DNA from: Hermetia illucens
Lineage: Eukaryota; Arthropoda; Insecta; Diptera; Stratiomyidae
Direction of reading: 5' to 3'
Assembly: GCF_905115235.1 (NCBI RefSeq)
Contig: NC_051850.1
Coordinates: forward strand, 43,592,441 to 43,656,440
Length of the DNA: 64,000 nt
In this document: positions 33,601 to 44,890 of the stretch, piece by piece
Numbering within the stretch: the stretch's first letter is position 1
Layout: each line of letters starts with the position of its first letter
Position numbers and translations under genes: made by a program
The notes under the pieces: generated by a model
What the model saw: only the letters and a program-made list of their open reading frames with translations
What the model was told of the DNA's origin: nothing
Databases searched by the model: none

Positions 33601-36600
33601 ACATTCATCGTCGAAACAACCGTTCCGATTTTTCTTGCAGTTGGGGTCAAGTATGTTTGTGACCGTATCAATGATAACGCTCTTCGGGTGATTGTGAAGA
33701 TCATTTGTCGATGCTTCATGTTCAGGATATCTGTTAGCTGCGGTAATTGCGGCATCCATTTCTTCCTTATAGGTGTTACGAAGCGCTGTGTTGTGGATGG
33801 CTTCAGTATTCACTGTCACCTGATTGTCAGAGGGGGTAGTAGGCGATGTTGTAATTCGAGCCCGGAGCAGTATGCCAACGTGATAGCATGTGGCGGCGTT
33901 CAATCAACAGGTGGCCGATTTAGTTGAAAGTGGTCCCGTTTGGAGAGGTTCATGTATGGTTGTGGACCGCTTTCCGCGGGTTCGTTCTACTACCTCGTAG
34001 AAAGTATCCTTCTTCGACTCTACTCCTCCTTCGTGTGAACGTTATTGAGGTTTATATTTTTTAATTTGCCTCGCAAGCGTAGAGTGCATAACTATTTGCA
34101 TATGTTTTCAATGTCGATAACAGCAGGTATCATTTTTTGGTTGACTAGGAAACCTACTCCGAGCACATGGTGTACTGGATGGCCGCTATAATATATGGTG
34201 TAGTGGCTCTTCTCCAGGGAACTGGTGGATTTATCAAAGTACAAACTATTATGCGTGTTTTTAATTTTAAACATTAACTAATTTATTTACATCGAGTCAT
34301 CGATTCAAGGGTCATACAGTATATCTTCCGTAAACCCCATAAAATTTCATGCTGGCTGCAAGCCATTATATGTAGCTTCTCTTGCGGCTGTAACCATAAG
34401 CAGTATATACAGCAATGTAGCTTCAAAAGTCTATTCACAACTATGCTGGAGCAACGAGGCAATGCGTTATAAATAGCTATAACTTCGGACCTAATGTTCC
34501 GATCGTTATGAAATTTGATGACTGTCAATCGAAATGAGTATGTTACGCTTGGTGGCCGGATCATTCCCCAGCCACCGATAATATCGCCACCACCCACCAC
34601 AGCCCATCTTTGATCCGCCGATGAAGAGTACTGTGTCATAATCTTGTAACAAGTTGCAGGTCTTTCACTCTGTCCTGGCTGGGAAGCCCACAGCTAAATT
34701 CCACTTGAAGCTTAGTTTGCGTGTGGCGTAATCCGTTGGGAATACTCAGAGTTCCGAGGTACTTCGTCTAGGATATTACTACGGACATAGTTCTATGTTC
34801 AGCCTCCAATATAACTTCGGATCCAAATACTTAACATTGTAGGAAAATATCAATCGTTGGGCATATAGCCGCGCCCCCTTGGTGGTAAATAGCATCAGTT
34901 TGACTTGGATGGATTTATACCGAATCTACATTTCGCTGGCCGCACGCGCATCCTTCCCAACATGCCCCCATGACTTCACTCATTACGGAGGGAGACGTCA
35001 CTGACACCAATATCACCAAGTCGTCGGCATACTCCTCACTCCTATTCGACATCCAATGCTTAAGACATCCCTCAAATGCTATTCTGGTTAAAACCTCCTT
35101 TTAGCACAAACGTTGTAGAATGCTCTCTCTATATCTAGGAAAGCAGCTAGGGTATATTGCTTGTGACCGCTTAATCGTGCTAATTACTTCATGAGGGACA
35201 GTTTCTGTGGATTTGCCTTTAAGGTAGGCCTGTTGAAACTTGGAAAATGGCGTCCTCTCCATGGTCGCCCTTAAGTGGATAACCAGGACCCGCTCTAGGG
35301 TCTTCAACACAAAAGAGGTGAGGTTTTTCCGCTCATTTTTATAATATACTGCAATATAAAACACTGATGGAATCAATTTAATTGCGATAAACGCGTGTTA
35401 CTCACAGCAAAGCCTATTTTGCGTTTTCTAACACACTTTTTGGAATCAGCTCTTATTCTAGGACGAATATTCAAGTACTAGAGATGTCTAGTGACCTATT
35501 TTAAAAGATTGATAAACATCGATAATCCATAACATCAATTTGAGACTGTTCTGTGTAAGTGTTCTTTCTGTGTTACTAGATGGGTGTAACATATGGAAAG
35601 TGATCCCCACTGTTACTCAAAAGCTCAAAGCCTTCGTGAACACTAGCCTGCGACATATCACCTGGGTACGCTGGTCTGATACTATTTCGCACAAAGAACT
35701 TAGTTGGCGGACAGGCCTGTTACTCGTGGTCGATGTGATCACGTCACACGTTAAGGCGGAGCGAAAATTACATTGCTGGCTACGCCATGCAGTGGAACCC
35801 ACCTTTTCGTTCTCTACCAAAATTAATCATTAAAAATCGAATTTTTCCCAAAAATTGAACCCATCACGTCGCATTAAATAATAACAAAAGTAGTCAAGAA
35901 AACGGCAAACGGTGGCTTTTGATATGCGAATCAAATTTGCGAATTGCAAATATGGTTTTGAATTTAAATCATATTTTCCCACCTTCAACAGCAATAGAAA
36001 ATGTTTGACAAGCACACGAAACTAATAATTCAATAAATCGAAACGGTTTCCCTCTGAGTCACAGATAGTGGAGCAAAGTTTTTTCCCAATTGGACTTTCT
36101 TAATCGCAAAACAGAAAATGTAATTCGTTGTAATGGTAAACCTATTGAGAAGAAACACTGCACCGCAAAAATGATGCCCAAAACTGGAATGATCTGCTCC
36201 CAGGATTTGTTGTACATTGCAAATTGTCTCCAATGATGCAGCATATGCCACGATCTCAGAAGGGCACGTCGGTACATCTGCATAAAAATCCATAAATGGA
36301 CTTGGGAACATATTACGAATATTTGTACAGTTTCAAATTTGCTTGATCCCTTGGTTACTCCAACTCTAGTGTTGTTTTAGCAGATCCAGAGCATGATTTC
36401 TTTCATTTTCTGGGATCGAGATATACAGTAGGGAAAATCTAGAGGACAGGATCATGTAGTGAGCAAAATGTATCTGTGCTAGAAAAATTGAGACGGACTC
36501 ACTTTATAATAGGATGCATTCAACGTAAACTGGGAAACGCGGAGAAGGTCAGGAAATCGTGGTGATGAACCTAGTTCATGAACGTATCCCTGATGCGTAG

Positions 36601-37500
36601 CCTACTAGAATTCAAAAGGATAGGAAATACAGTGCAGCTTACCCCTATTTACCTTGTAGATCATGAGACCAAAGAGCCTAGTTAACAGTTAAATCTAGGC
36701 TTTAAATTTAAATCCAATGAAATAATTATGGAATATCTTATTTCTGGGTAGAACTAGAACCGTCGTTAGTGCCAAAAAGCATGTTGGAATAGATTCTGCT
36801 GATTCTGCTCCGAACATAATCTGCGGTCCCTTAGCTTTCTCGTATGTTTCATTACTGCTTTGCTTGACACTCATCGTTCGATCATTTGTCCAGATAAAAC
36901 ATAGCGACATGTTAATTTTCTCAAGTCATAGCAAAGTCAAACTAGACAGTTGATAATTATGAAAATTACGTTCATGATCAAAGTTGAATGAGGTATTCAA
37001 TTAAATTATTGTAATTTACAAAGAACATAATTCAAACGTCACAACATCTATGTAGCAAGAACAAGATGAATATAACATTTTTGTTTGATTCACTTTTAGG
37101 TGAAATTCGTCTCGGGCTCATGTGGACGTGCATGACCCTTTACAATCGTCCGCAGCACTGTTTCACACCCGAACTACAGCCTGAATGGCTACTCGCGCTT
37201 ATATGCATTTTCGTTGGTTGCATTTGCATAACAACGACAATTATCCTGTTAGCTGCAAGCAACTGGGATCGTAACGTCATTCCATATGCCAGATGGGTAG
37301 GATTCACTGCGATGGTATTATTTTGTCTAGCTGCTGTTATCTTTCCACTTGGCTTCCATATCGACGAGATTGGCGGACAGGCGTATCAACTACCCAACAC
37401 TTACAAGATTGGAATTTCGTATATAATGTTCGTGCTGGCTCTGTGGATAACTGTCGTATCCGAACTATTTGCGGGAAAAGTGTGCTTACCACATTTTTAA
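30582..37500 (+). CDS. mosmo: MOSMO (modulator of Smoothened; C16orf52 family), two exons
   Basis: In vertebrates MOSMO is a claudin-like four-helix membrane protein that works with MEGF8 and MGRN1 to lower surface Smoothened and damp Hedgehog signalling. Exon 1 is 30582-30684 and exon 2 is 37100-37500. The lengths 103 + 401 = 504 nt give 167 residues, the same length as human MOSMO. Both ends match the family: MDKLTTISATLFMAADVFAV against MDKLTIISGCLFLAADIFAI, and LFAGKVCLPHF against LLFAGKVCLPG. Membrane segments lie at about residues 8-28, 62-84, 97-119 and 137-158. PDWI (26-29) and YARWVGFTAMVLFCLAA...FPLGF are conserved. The donor is GTAAAT and the acceptor CACTTTTAG, phase 1. The 6.4-kb intron is packed with transposons. 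Role in this insect is inferred from the family. Confidence 0.94.
31290..31770 (+). mobile_element. Transposase-like relic, superfamily not assigned
   Basis: Plus-strand pieces read AKALDLFKHTYSALPKGV, IYEYLSKDALLEGCVGGFTQ, DNNESC, then MQDIKIRSGP and RLYGPSIDDSV. I recognise the pattern GGFTQNNNES ... VFNEG ... MGIxxG ... LYGPGIxD from a protein family that recurs in many copies in insect and other animal genomes and behaves like a DNA transposon or its domesticated relative. I cannot assign the superfamily. It is broken by a stop and shifts and lies in the MOSMO intron. Confidence 0.4.
31800..32594 (-). mobile_element. Mariner (Tc1/mariner) transposon, broken
   Basis: On the minus strand the N-terminal part reads EYRAVIKYLFLKGNTTTQIK, LDAVLGDSAPSFTTVKFSAA and DDERSGRPKTAITDDN, the helix-turn-helix region of mariner transposase. 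After a gap come TPLYARNKNTVKTVDCE and ARKVIVTIFWGSNRIILMDYL, then TITGAYYVSLLNKLK, around the second catalytic region. The end near 32594 carries GGTGGTCTGAAAAGTTTCC, typical of a mariner terminal repeat. The 3' catalytic part is badly decayed and the left limit is approximate. Confidence 0.75.
32600..34275 (-). mobile_element. LINE family A, broken copy in the MOSMO intron
   Basis: Minus-strand order: endonuclease (LEKSHYTIYYSGHPVHHVLG, about 34200), linker (FDDECYTLEERKHAQR, about 33600), ERWFEYINELLNNQNI (about 33340), the reverse transcriptase opening (VKYRGDQLHQEVHQL), and the C-terminal tail (DKIRLNRIRRADHLIHMGED, about 32730). Parts of the reverse transcriptase are deleted. It is antisense to MOSMO and abuts the mariner end. 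Confidence 0.75.
34283..35400 (-). mobile_element. LINE with RNase H, broken, in the MOSMO intron
   Basis: Minus-strand order: LTSFVLKTLERVLVIHLRAT (about 35300), FSKFQQAYLKGKSTET (35230), EEYADDLVILVSVTSPSVMSEVM with the YADD catalytic box (about 35010), KLMLFTTK (about 34900), NVKYLDPKLYW, then an RNase H start (FIGGSKMG, about 34610) and IGGWGMIRPPSVTYSFRL. This is a Jockey/I-like order. It is broken by several stops and shifts. Confidence 0.65.
35530..35850 (+). mobile_element. LINE C-terminal fragment
   Basis: VLLDGCNIWKVIPTVTQKLKAFVN then LRHITWVRWSDTISHKEL and KLHCWLRHAVEP matches the post-reverse-transcriptase tail of a further LINE family (usual form ETWRVTKxxTxKLQxFVNxCLR). A similar, more decayed tail occurs at 53700-54020. 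Confidence 0.6.
37100..37500 (+). CDS. mosmo: MOSMO exon 2
   Basis: Starts after CACTTTTAG with GT, which completes the Gly codon, then EIRLGLMWTC. It carries membrane segments 2 to 4 and ends at TAA 37498-37500. Confidence 0.94.
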
Positions 37501-37686
37501 AAAGAGTGAATGCATGTGATGATGGAATGTAGTGCGCATATAAAAAGCATAGAATAGAAGAATCTCTATAAAAATTTCTATTGTATCATAATTAGTTTGA
37601 TGTATTATGGTTTGAGGTGATATTGGATTTATTTTATACTTTAAGATATTTTAAATATACGATTTTGTAGTATATATTTAAGGCGA

Positions 37687-37692
37687 AATAAA
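37687..37692 (+). terminator. Poly(A) signal of MOSMO
   Basis: AATAAA lies 187 nt past the MOSMO stop codon in AT-rich 3' flank. Confidence 0.55.
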
Positions 37693-37917
37693 CTGTGTAT
37701 TTTATTTCAACTATTAGTTTATTTAGTACATAACTATTCCTTTCTTCCATTAAATCCCACTACATTGTTAATTTTGAGATCTGGCCCCCATTATTCGAGG
37801 AAATCAAAGACGTACAAAAATAATATTTTCTGATAGGATCTTTGACTACGAGATTCCATATATCGAGGTAAAATTTCAGATAAATTTCAAATTTCAAAAG
37901 TCAAAAGCGGAGTCCGC

Positions 37918-38275
37918 CAGGATTGCATTTCATCATCATCAACGGCGCAACAACCGGTATCCGGTCTAGGCAGACCTTAATAAGGAACTCCAGATATCCC
38001 GGTTTTGCGCCGAGATCCACCAATTCGATATCCCTAAAAGCTGTCTGGCGCCATCGCTCCATCTCAGGCAGGGTCTTCTTCGTCGTCTTTTCCTACCATA
38101 GATACTGCCTTTATAGACTTTCCGGGCTGAATCATCCTCATCCATACGGATTAAGTGACCCGCCCACCGCATACCTATTGAGCCGGATTTTATCCACAAC
38201 CTGACGGTCATGGTATCGCTCAGATTTTGTCGTTACGTAGGCTACGGAATCGACCATCCTCATGTAGGGGGCATT
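37918..38275 (-). mobile_element. LINE family A, 3' tail only
   Basis: The minus strand reads RLWIKSGSI-MRWAGHLIRMDEDDSARKVYKGSIYG and RRRPCLRWSDG-ARQLLGISNWW, then the 3' non-coding end ending in a short GATGATGATG tail. A typical 5'-truncated LINE insertion, just past the MOSMO 3' end. Confidence 0.75.
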
Positions 38276-38279
38276 TCAT

Positions 38280-40395
38280 CACTGATACTTTTTTCTTCTT
38301 ATCGATGGCGTCTTTCGTGTTGCCTTGGTTAGAGGACATGAACGTTGTCTTCCTTCAAACGCCTTGAAACTGACGATGTCAAAGCATTCCTCGTTTGAGG
38401 ACTCATTCTTCAAATTTCCTTTGAATAACCCGTCAATTTGTATTTTAATCTTCATTTCTCAGAGAACGATACCTGTTCTACAAAGCAAATGAACCCATTT
38501 CATCAAGCACTTGTATATTACTGGTAGGATCCTAGGGAAAAAACCACCCCCGGGGTGTAAATTATGCATATCTTCTGAAATGACCATTCAATCTAATTTT
38601 GTTAGTCTCTCTATTCCGGTCCCAAGGAAACTCCGACCATGGGGAATACCTCCATTCTTCTAATCACCCTCAACGGGTCTATTTCCAAAGAATCAATCGG
38701 TTCCGTCCTGGTGCAACTCGAATACGGGGAACGCGACGTCAGCAACGTCGGCCTTTGTGTGCATCTTGATTTGAGCTTTGGTTAAGTTTTTCCTTCCTTT
38801 CGAGGTCACTCCTATAGAATTTATGCACTATTTTATTTCAGTATTTTTATTGAAATTCTTTTATTAAATTAGACAACACATTATCATCAAAATTTCTTCA
38901 TTCCAAGACTATACGCAGGAGGTGAAGCAGGACAAAAAATAAATTATCCGATTTGAGGTAGGGTCGTAGTGCGCATTGCGCATCTGTTAATGTGTTGGGT
39001 GTCGTGTTTCTATAGCACCAGCTACAAACAAACAATAGATACATAAATATAGGAAACTGACAAAGTGATACTGCGATATTATTCAGATCATCGCCTTCTA
39101 CGATTGATTTTGGCACCAAGCTGGAAAATTCCTATAACAAACGCGACCACGTGCACAAAGACCATCATATAAATAGGAAGCAATACCAAAGAAGATGCGC
39201 ATGTGGGGTATCAAATAAAAAAACTCAATTAGTACTTTTAGAAACTGATACCATATTTGATATCGGGTGAAACGTAGGAAAGGGGGGCTCAAAATATGAC
39301 CCCTCAAAAAGTGTAACAGGTATCGTTCTCAGAACCTATCCAACCGAAAAATCTGAAAAAATCACAGTGATGTATATTTTGGGTTTTTTGCAATATACGA
39401 ATGGAAAAATGTGCGTAGAAAGTTTCTCACAAAGATGAAAACAAAACTTTTATACTCGAAGCACCAGCTTCCTGTATTCCGACTTGTTATGTTAGTAATG
39501 TGGCTTGTTTCTTATCTCAATGGCAACTCCAGCCAAAATTTAAAAACATGCTCCGCGGTTGGCGGTTGCTTGGAATCAAACCTCGCTTTGCCATATACCA
39601 ATTTATATTTTCGAAAGTTAATAAACGTTTGACACTTATATCATTGACCATCCCCAAAGTACATAAGTCAAACTATATAACTTCACAACATTATATGATG
39701 TTGCCAGGACTGTAATTAGGACACAGGTGATGCTAATTTCACTGTAGTTCCCATTCCGAACCCCGAGAAAACTCCAATTGTAGTGATGCCACCTCTTTTC
39801 CTCCCTCACATTGGGCCTGGATTTGGCAGGGACAATGGAAATTTGTGGCTCCTCGATTGCATGTAGCCCAAAGTACAACATCTATTCTACGATATACATA
39901 TGTCATAATGCCAGGGAAAAGAATCTCAAAGGGTGCACATCCACATCCTTCACTGCGGAGGGCATGAAAATAATCGAAGATGTTGCATTGGCAGATCGAA
40001 GAAATCAGGTCTATAGCTGAGGTCATAGTCAACAAACTGCACATGAGAAAGGTTTCTGTGCGTTGGGTACCGGAAATGTTAACCAACGAGCAAAATGAAA
40101 AACAGGACGATTTTTCGAAGGAGAATCTTAAAAATTTCCAAACAGATTAAAAAAAATGTTTGTCATTTCATGATCATGGATGTCACCTAGATTCACCATT
40201 TCGATCCCGAAACGACAGAAAAATCCATGGCTTAGAAACGAGCCTCATCGACGAAAAAAATAAAAGTGCTCAAAAAGATTACTAACTTAAATCGATGAAA
40301 TTGAAGGTCCTAGCTATTGAACGAACAGCTCTAAACGTGGTACAATGTGAATACTCGCAAAAACGCTTATAGATCTAAGAAAATATCTAGGTAAC
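38280..40395. other. No gene recognised
   Basis: About 2.1 kb without a supportable gene or named repeat. Short open frames on both strands show no family match that I can see. Confidence 0.4.
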
Positions 40396-40399
40396 GCGT

Positions 40400-40700
40400 G
40401 ACTAATTGATTAGGGCATCCATTTTCTGGGACATTCAAGGAATAATTATGGAGAAATATTTGGAAGGGGGAACCATTATTACGGGTTCCTACCACGCAGA
40501 TCAAATAAAAAGAAGAAGACCAAATAAGGAAAAAGGCGTGGCAGTTTCGATGGCTGCCAATGGGAAACGGGATTCGAACTGCCCGAACACCGAATCAATA
40601 CGAAAAAAACTATCGCCAGATCAAGCTCCCGGTACTTGTACATGTTTCTTCGGCTCAATAAACACCCCAGAGGCGCGAAATTTGAAGACGTTTTTGTTGA
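40400..40700 (+). mobile_element. Mariner transposase fragment
   Basis: SIFWDIQGIIMEKYLEGGTIITGSYHADQIKRRRPNK matches the region between the first and second catalytic aspartates of mariner transposases (usual form SVFWDxxGxIxxDxLxxGxTITGxYYxxxL). The rest is decayed. It is different from the mariner at 31800-32594. Confidence 0.6.
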
Positions 40701-40739
40701 CTCGTTTTTGGAGAGTCAACATATATTTTTAAGGGTATC

Positions 40740-43700
40740 CTGGGATTAGAAAAAAAGATGACTTAAATATATTGACTTGTTAGGGGTCTACCTAAAAAAA
40801 AAATTATATTTTGAATTCTAATCAACATGTTTTACTTTTATCATCATTACTTTTGAAACGACCCCCGTATGGTCAGATCTTCATAGAAAAAAGATAAACA
40901 TCTAAGTTTAATAAAAACCACAAGATCATTTAACTTGTACAAATGAAATATGTATTTCTTCCCGTCCATTACATATCTATTTCCTATTTTTTTTCGGTCG
41001 CACTTAAACATTTATCTACAGTAAATTTTTGTTTGTTTCGCGATTTTTCTTTGTCATTTGAATATCATAAATTTCACATGCCTGATGCTACTTCGTTTTG
41101 AAATGTCTTTTTTCTAATTTCCACCACATTTCTATTTTTTATTTCTGTTTTATTTGAAAAATGATCAGTTTTTATTGAAGAATAGAGCATTCTTGCAAGA
41201 AAAGAAGGACTTAGGGGAAACTTTTTAATGCAAAAAGTAATTAAAAGTTCAATTTTCTTTCATGTTGCAAATCTATTTGGAAATAATGCTTTGACATGGA
41301 GGAAACCTTCTGCGGGACGAAAACCTCCAATTTTAAACTATAATTGGGACTAAAAGGAAACAAAAGAATGAGTGAACAGGAGCGATTATCATTGCTTCGA
41401 AGAATAAATAAGGAAGTGTTTGTAGGAATAAAGGAGAATTTAAGAAGAAAGTTGTGCACAATGGTTCTGAATCGAGCATTATTATATAATTCTGGTAACA
41501 AAATAGACCAAATAAATTTTTCTGGAGTAGGTAAAATGAGAAAAAAAAACAAACAAAAACCATAAGAGCCTTTTACGATAAAATACTAATTTTATTCATT
41601 CATTCATATGATGCATAGAGGGACGTCTACCAAAGAAGCACAGATGAAAATCTACCAACCATCTCCTGTAAACAATTTAAACGCTGTCAATAAGAAAAGT
41701 TCACCAGATAGCAGCCTACAAGATAAGGAACCCGATAGTAGTATAGTAGTGGCATAATTGCCCTATGCAAAGGCTCCACAAACTAAAGGACCGTAAGATG
41801 GACGGCGTTCACGAAAGAGTGCTGCAGCCCATTCTGGTATACATAGATCTGAGGCACAGAACAAATAGCATTATCTTGAAAATGGAATCTTGTAAAATTC
41901 TAAAATTATACTAGATGTCCCTATAATTCTCCTCAAATTAGAAAAACAAGATAACCTATGCGAAGGGCAAACTGATTACATGATGAGAAAAGGATGTAAA
42001 CGTTAGTAGAGTGTACTTCCTTTTTGCACACGAGCCCTTGACCTCCTCAGGCACAAAGTAATGTGAAAGGATTCGACTGAAAATGATTTAATTCGCGTAA
42101 AAAATAATGCGCTTGTCTCAAACTACAAGGACTCACAGCTCTATGTGCGATTTAAGCGAACCTTTCCAACTGACAAAGAATATTAATATTCTTTTTCTTC
42201 AGCCTTTTCCCGTTCGATTGATTCGCCATTTGGCTCTATCAGACGCCTGCCAGCGAATCAAGCCAAGAAAAAGAATGTTAATCAAGGATTTAACCTCTCC
42301 TTTATACTAGTTATCAACACAATAATGCGCAAAAGAAAAACTTAGCCATGGGTCCAGTTTAGGTGACTAGAACATATGATATTTGTTACGCTGAACTGAG
42401 ACATGGCCTAAAAAGGGCTACAACAATCGAGCTACACGTAGTAGTAAAAATGTAGGCTTTAAACCTACCCTAGACCCCTTACCATATGGAAAAGAACCGC
42501 CTGAGGTTGAACCAAGCAGGAACAACTGCACAGAAGCGCAACGATGGTTAAAGAGGCTTTACGGAAGCGAAACAAGGAGTGGAGCACGAGAGACATGCAG
42601 CATTTTGGCTGTTGGATAACATAAAAAAATTCTTACATCTGAGGAGGTGTAAAATAACAACAAAACCCGAAGTTTTACAAACTAGCTGCGAAGTTTTAAA
42701 AATTGGCAAAAAAGCATTTTCGAAGCTATTTCATACGATTTCGAAGGTCGTAGGGGTTGAAATTGAATACCCGCCGTGTAGGCATGGTCTTCTTCAAACA
42801 CAGATTGATATGGAAACCACAATTAGAGCCCCGTCGTAGCTAGCGTTTCGGTGTAGGTTTATATTGAGTGGAGGCTCAGCATTCATACTAGTGGATGGGA
42901 GGCATATCTAACACATCTGTTGAAACTAAGGGATATAACGCCCGAGTTATACAGTGCAACGGCAACTTGAGCCCACAAGGAGCTCTGCCCGCGATATGGG
43001 TGCAAGCATACAACTCCCGTACCAACCGCAAATAACCAGGACGAGAGCACATACCCCAAGAACTCCTTGAAACAGCCATTTCGGTTCTCATGGTACCAGA
43101 TAACCTCCGATAAGGTTATTTTTATTTGAGGATTGCGGGAGTCTCAAGTCTGCATTCCGTTGATGCCGAACCGGACCAATTGGGAAGAAACTTTCTTGTA
43201 GCCACTTTTGGTAACACTGCTCCCAGGGCAGCGGTGAGACTGTGTCTGATGTGGTGCCTCTACCTTGGACGAAATCATCAGTCACTTTTTCGAAATTTTT
43301 GAATTCTCCGGTAGGGCTTCGTGGTAAGAACCTCTTCAGATGAGTCCCATTGATGACTCCGATCTGATCGACCTTCTCGAAAACGCGGTGGGAACAAATA
43401 CAAGAAGGTTGACATGAGAGCATTTGTTTCACTGTATAAACAAAATGAGATAAGTTTCGCTGCCAGAATTTCTGTGACATTCAAAGACTATGCTAGCAAA
43501 AATATTAGAACTGAGATTAAGACAATCGAGCAAAGAATAATTGGCAAATATCTGAGCGGTTCCCGAACCATACTCGAAAATTTCTGAGAATGAAATGCGA
43601 ATCTCAAATAAACGTATGACAATAGCGCAAGTAATTCAAATAGTAAGATCTCCAAGGTATTGGGGACGAAGGGAAAGGATTTCAGCCACCTTTTTTTGCT

Positions 43701-43955
43701 GTTTATAATTCCAAACAAGTACGAGCGCTTCGCTGGACAATCGCTGAGATTGAAGCATCCGTTTGGCGTGTTTGTGTCATTTGTAGAGCTGGACATAACA
43801 ACTATTAATACACGCAAGGACCACGCACGATTCACTATAGACGCTGTTCAGTCTATGAAAAGTCGCACCCGAAACCAAGACTATGACATGTCGAAGCGAA
43901 CATCACTTTTAGGAGCATATCTGCGATTGAAGGCTCCATAGAGGTAGCCGGAACT
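40740..43955. other. No gene recognised
   Basis: About 3.2 kb of AT-rich and mixed sequence. Frames of 60-130 codons occur on both strands but none carries a recognisable domain. The last part may be the ORF1 region of the Jockey-like element that follows, without proof. Confidence 0.35.
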
Positions 43956-43959
43956 TATA

Positions 43960-44890
43960 ATCGAGCTACGCTACAATCTGGAAGAGCTCCAACCTATATG
44001 GTGTGGCTCTTTGTCAGGAGCAAAAAACTAGTTTAATATATATCACTGGAATATGAAGGGCATCGGTCAACCTAAACTCGAAAACTTGTTGTTTGACAGA
44101 GAAGTCGAAACAATCCTGATATCGCAATAATCGATACAAATAATTTTTAAATTGACGGGGGTTGTTTCCAAGCCATAAAATATGCGGAAAGGAAAGCTAA
44201 CCCCTACTGGTACACTTATTAGATTGTACATACAGTATTTCCTTCTAGAAAAGTACTGATATATTGGCCAGATGACCATCATAATGATCTACAAAGTTTA
44301 AGCTAACTTCCGAAACCATCGAAAGATTTTTCAATATTCTGAGGAACAGAATTTCTTCGCCGGGGCCTAAATACTGAGCACCTTCTAGAGCCCACCTACT
44401 AGGCAATAGATCGATGAACAATTCCGAACCGGAACTGATAACTGATTTTATGGTTACAAAAGTGTGAAGTGCTTTCAGACCATTCGCCTATCATTATATC
44501 TACAACAATGAATAAAAGTCCGCAAATTAGAGCCAATTGAATGAAATGATTGAATTTTTGAAAGTACATTAGTGTTTATCTCAAATCAAAACTCCTTTGA
44601 ATACCAAAGGTATAGTAGATACAACCCTTCAAATCACCACTAAGATCTGAAAACGGCAGCTGAACCAAAAGTGACGTAGCATTTGCGAAACCCATAGAAA
44701 AAGTATTCGTACCCCATTTATCATAGATGAAGATTTAAAGGGAAAGTATACGCAAAGGAATCTGCGGGGTGTGACCTCATCACATGAAAAATGTTGAAGG
44801 AACTTCGGAGGATCGCAATCATTCACGTAACCAAATATTTAACGTAATTCTGCGTCTTCCTACTGCTCCAAGGCCGGGAAGATTTCAGAG
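43960..44890 (+). mobile_element. Jockey-type LINE fragment
   Basis: Near 44050 the plus strand reads GIGQPKLENLLFDREVETILISQ, matching the start of the Jockey endonuclease (GLxxxxxELxxFLxxxxIDIxLISET). Near 44750-44830 it reads KESAGCDLITWKMLKELRR then HVTKYL, matching KAPGYDLITGKILKELP...QLFNA at the start of the Jockey reverse transcriptase. It is broken throughout and stops before the catalytic core. Confidence 0.6.

Noticed and set aside
38898-39307. Two overlapping minus-strand frames with hydrophobic stretches
   Set aside because: Low complexity, overlapping frames, no family match; more like a non-coding repeat read by chance.
40560-40640. A GTTCGAATCC-like tRNA box B on the minus strand
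   Set aside because: No box A at the right distance and no acceptor stem; the bases belong to a mariner remnant.
43488-43835. 115-codon minus-strand frame with hydrophobic C-terminus
   Set aside because: No domain or conserved pattern recognised; lies beside a LINE fragment on the other strand.
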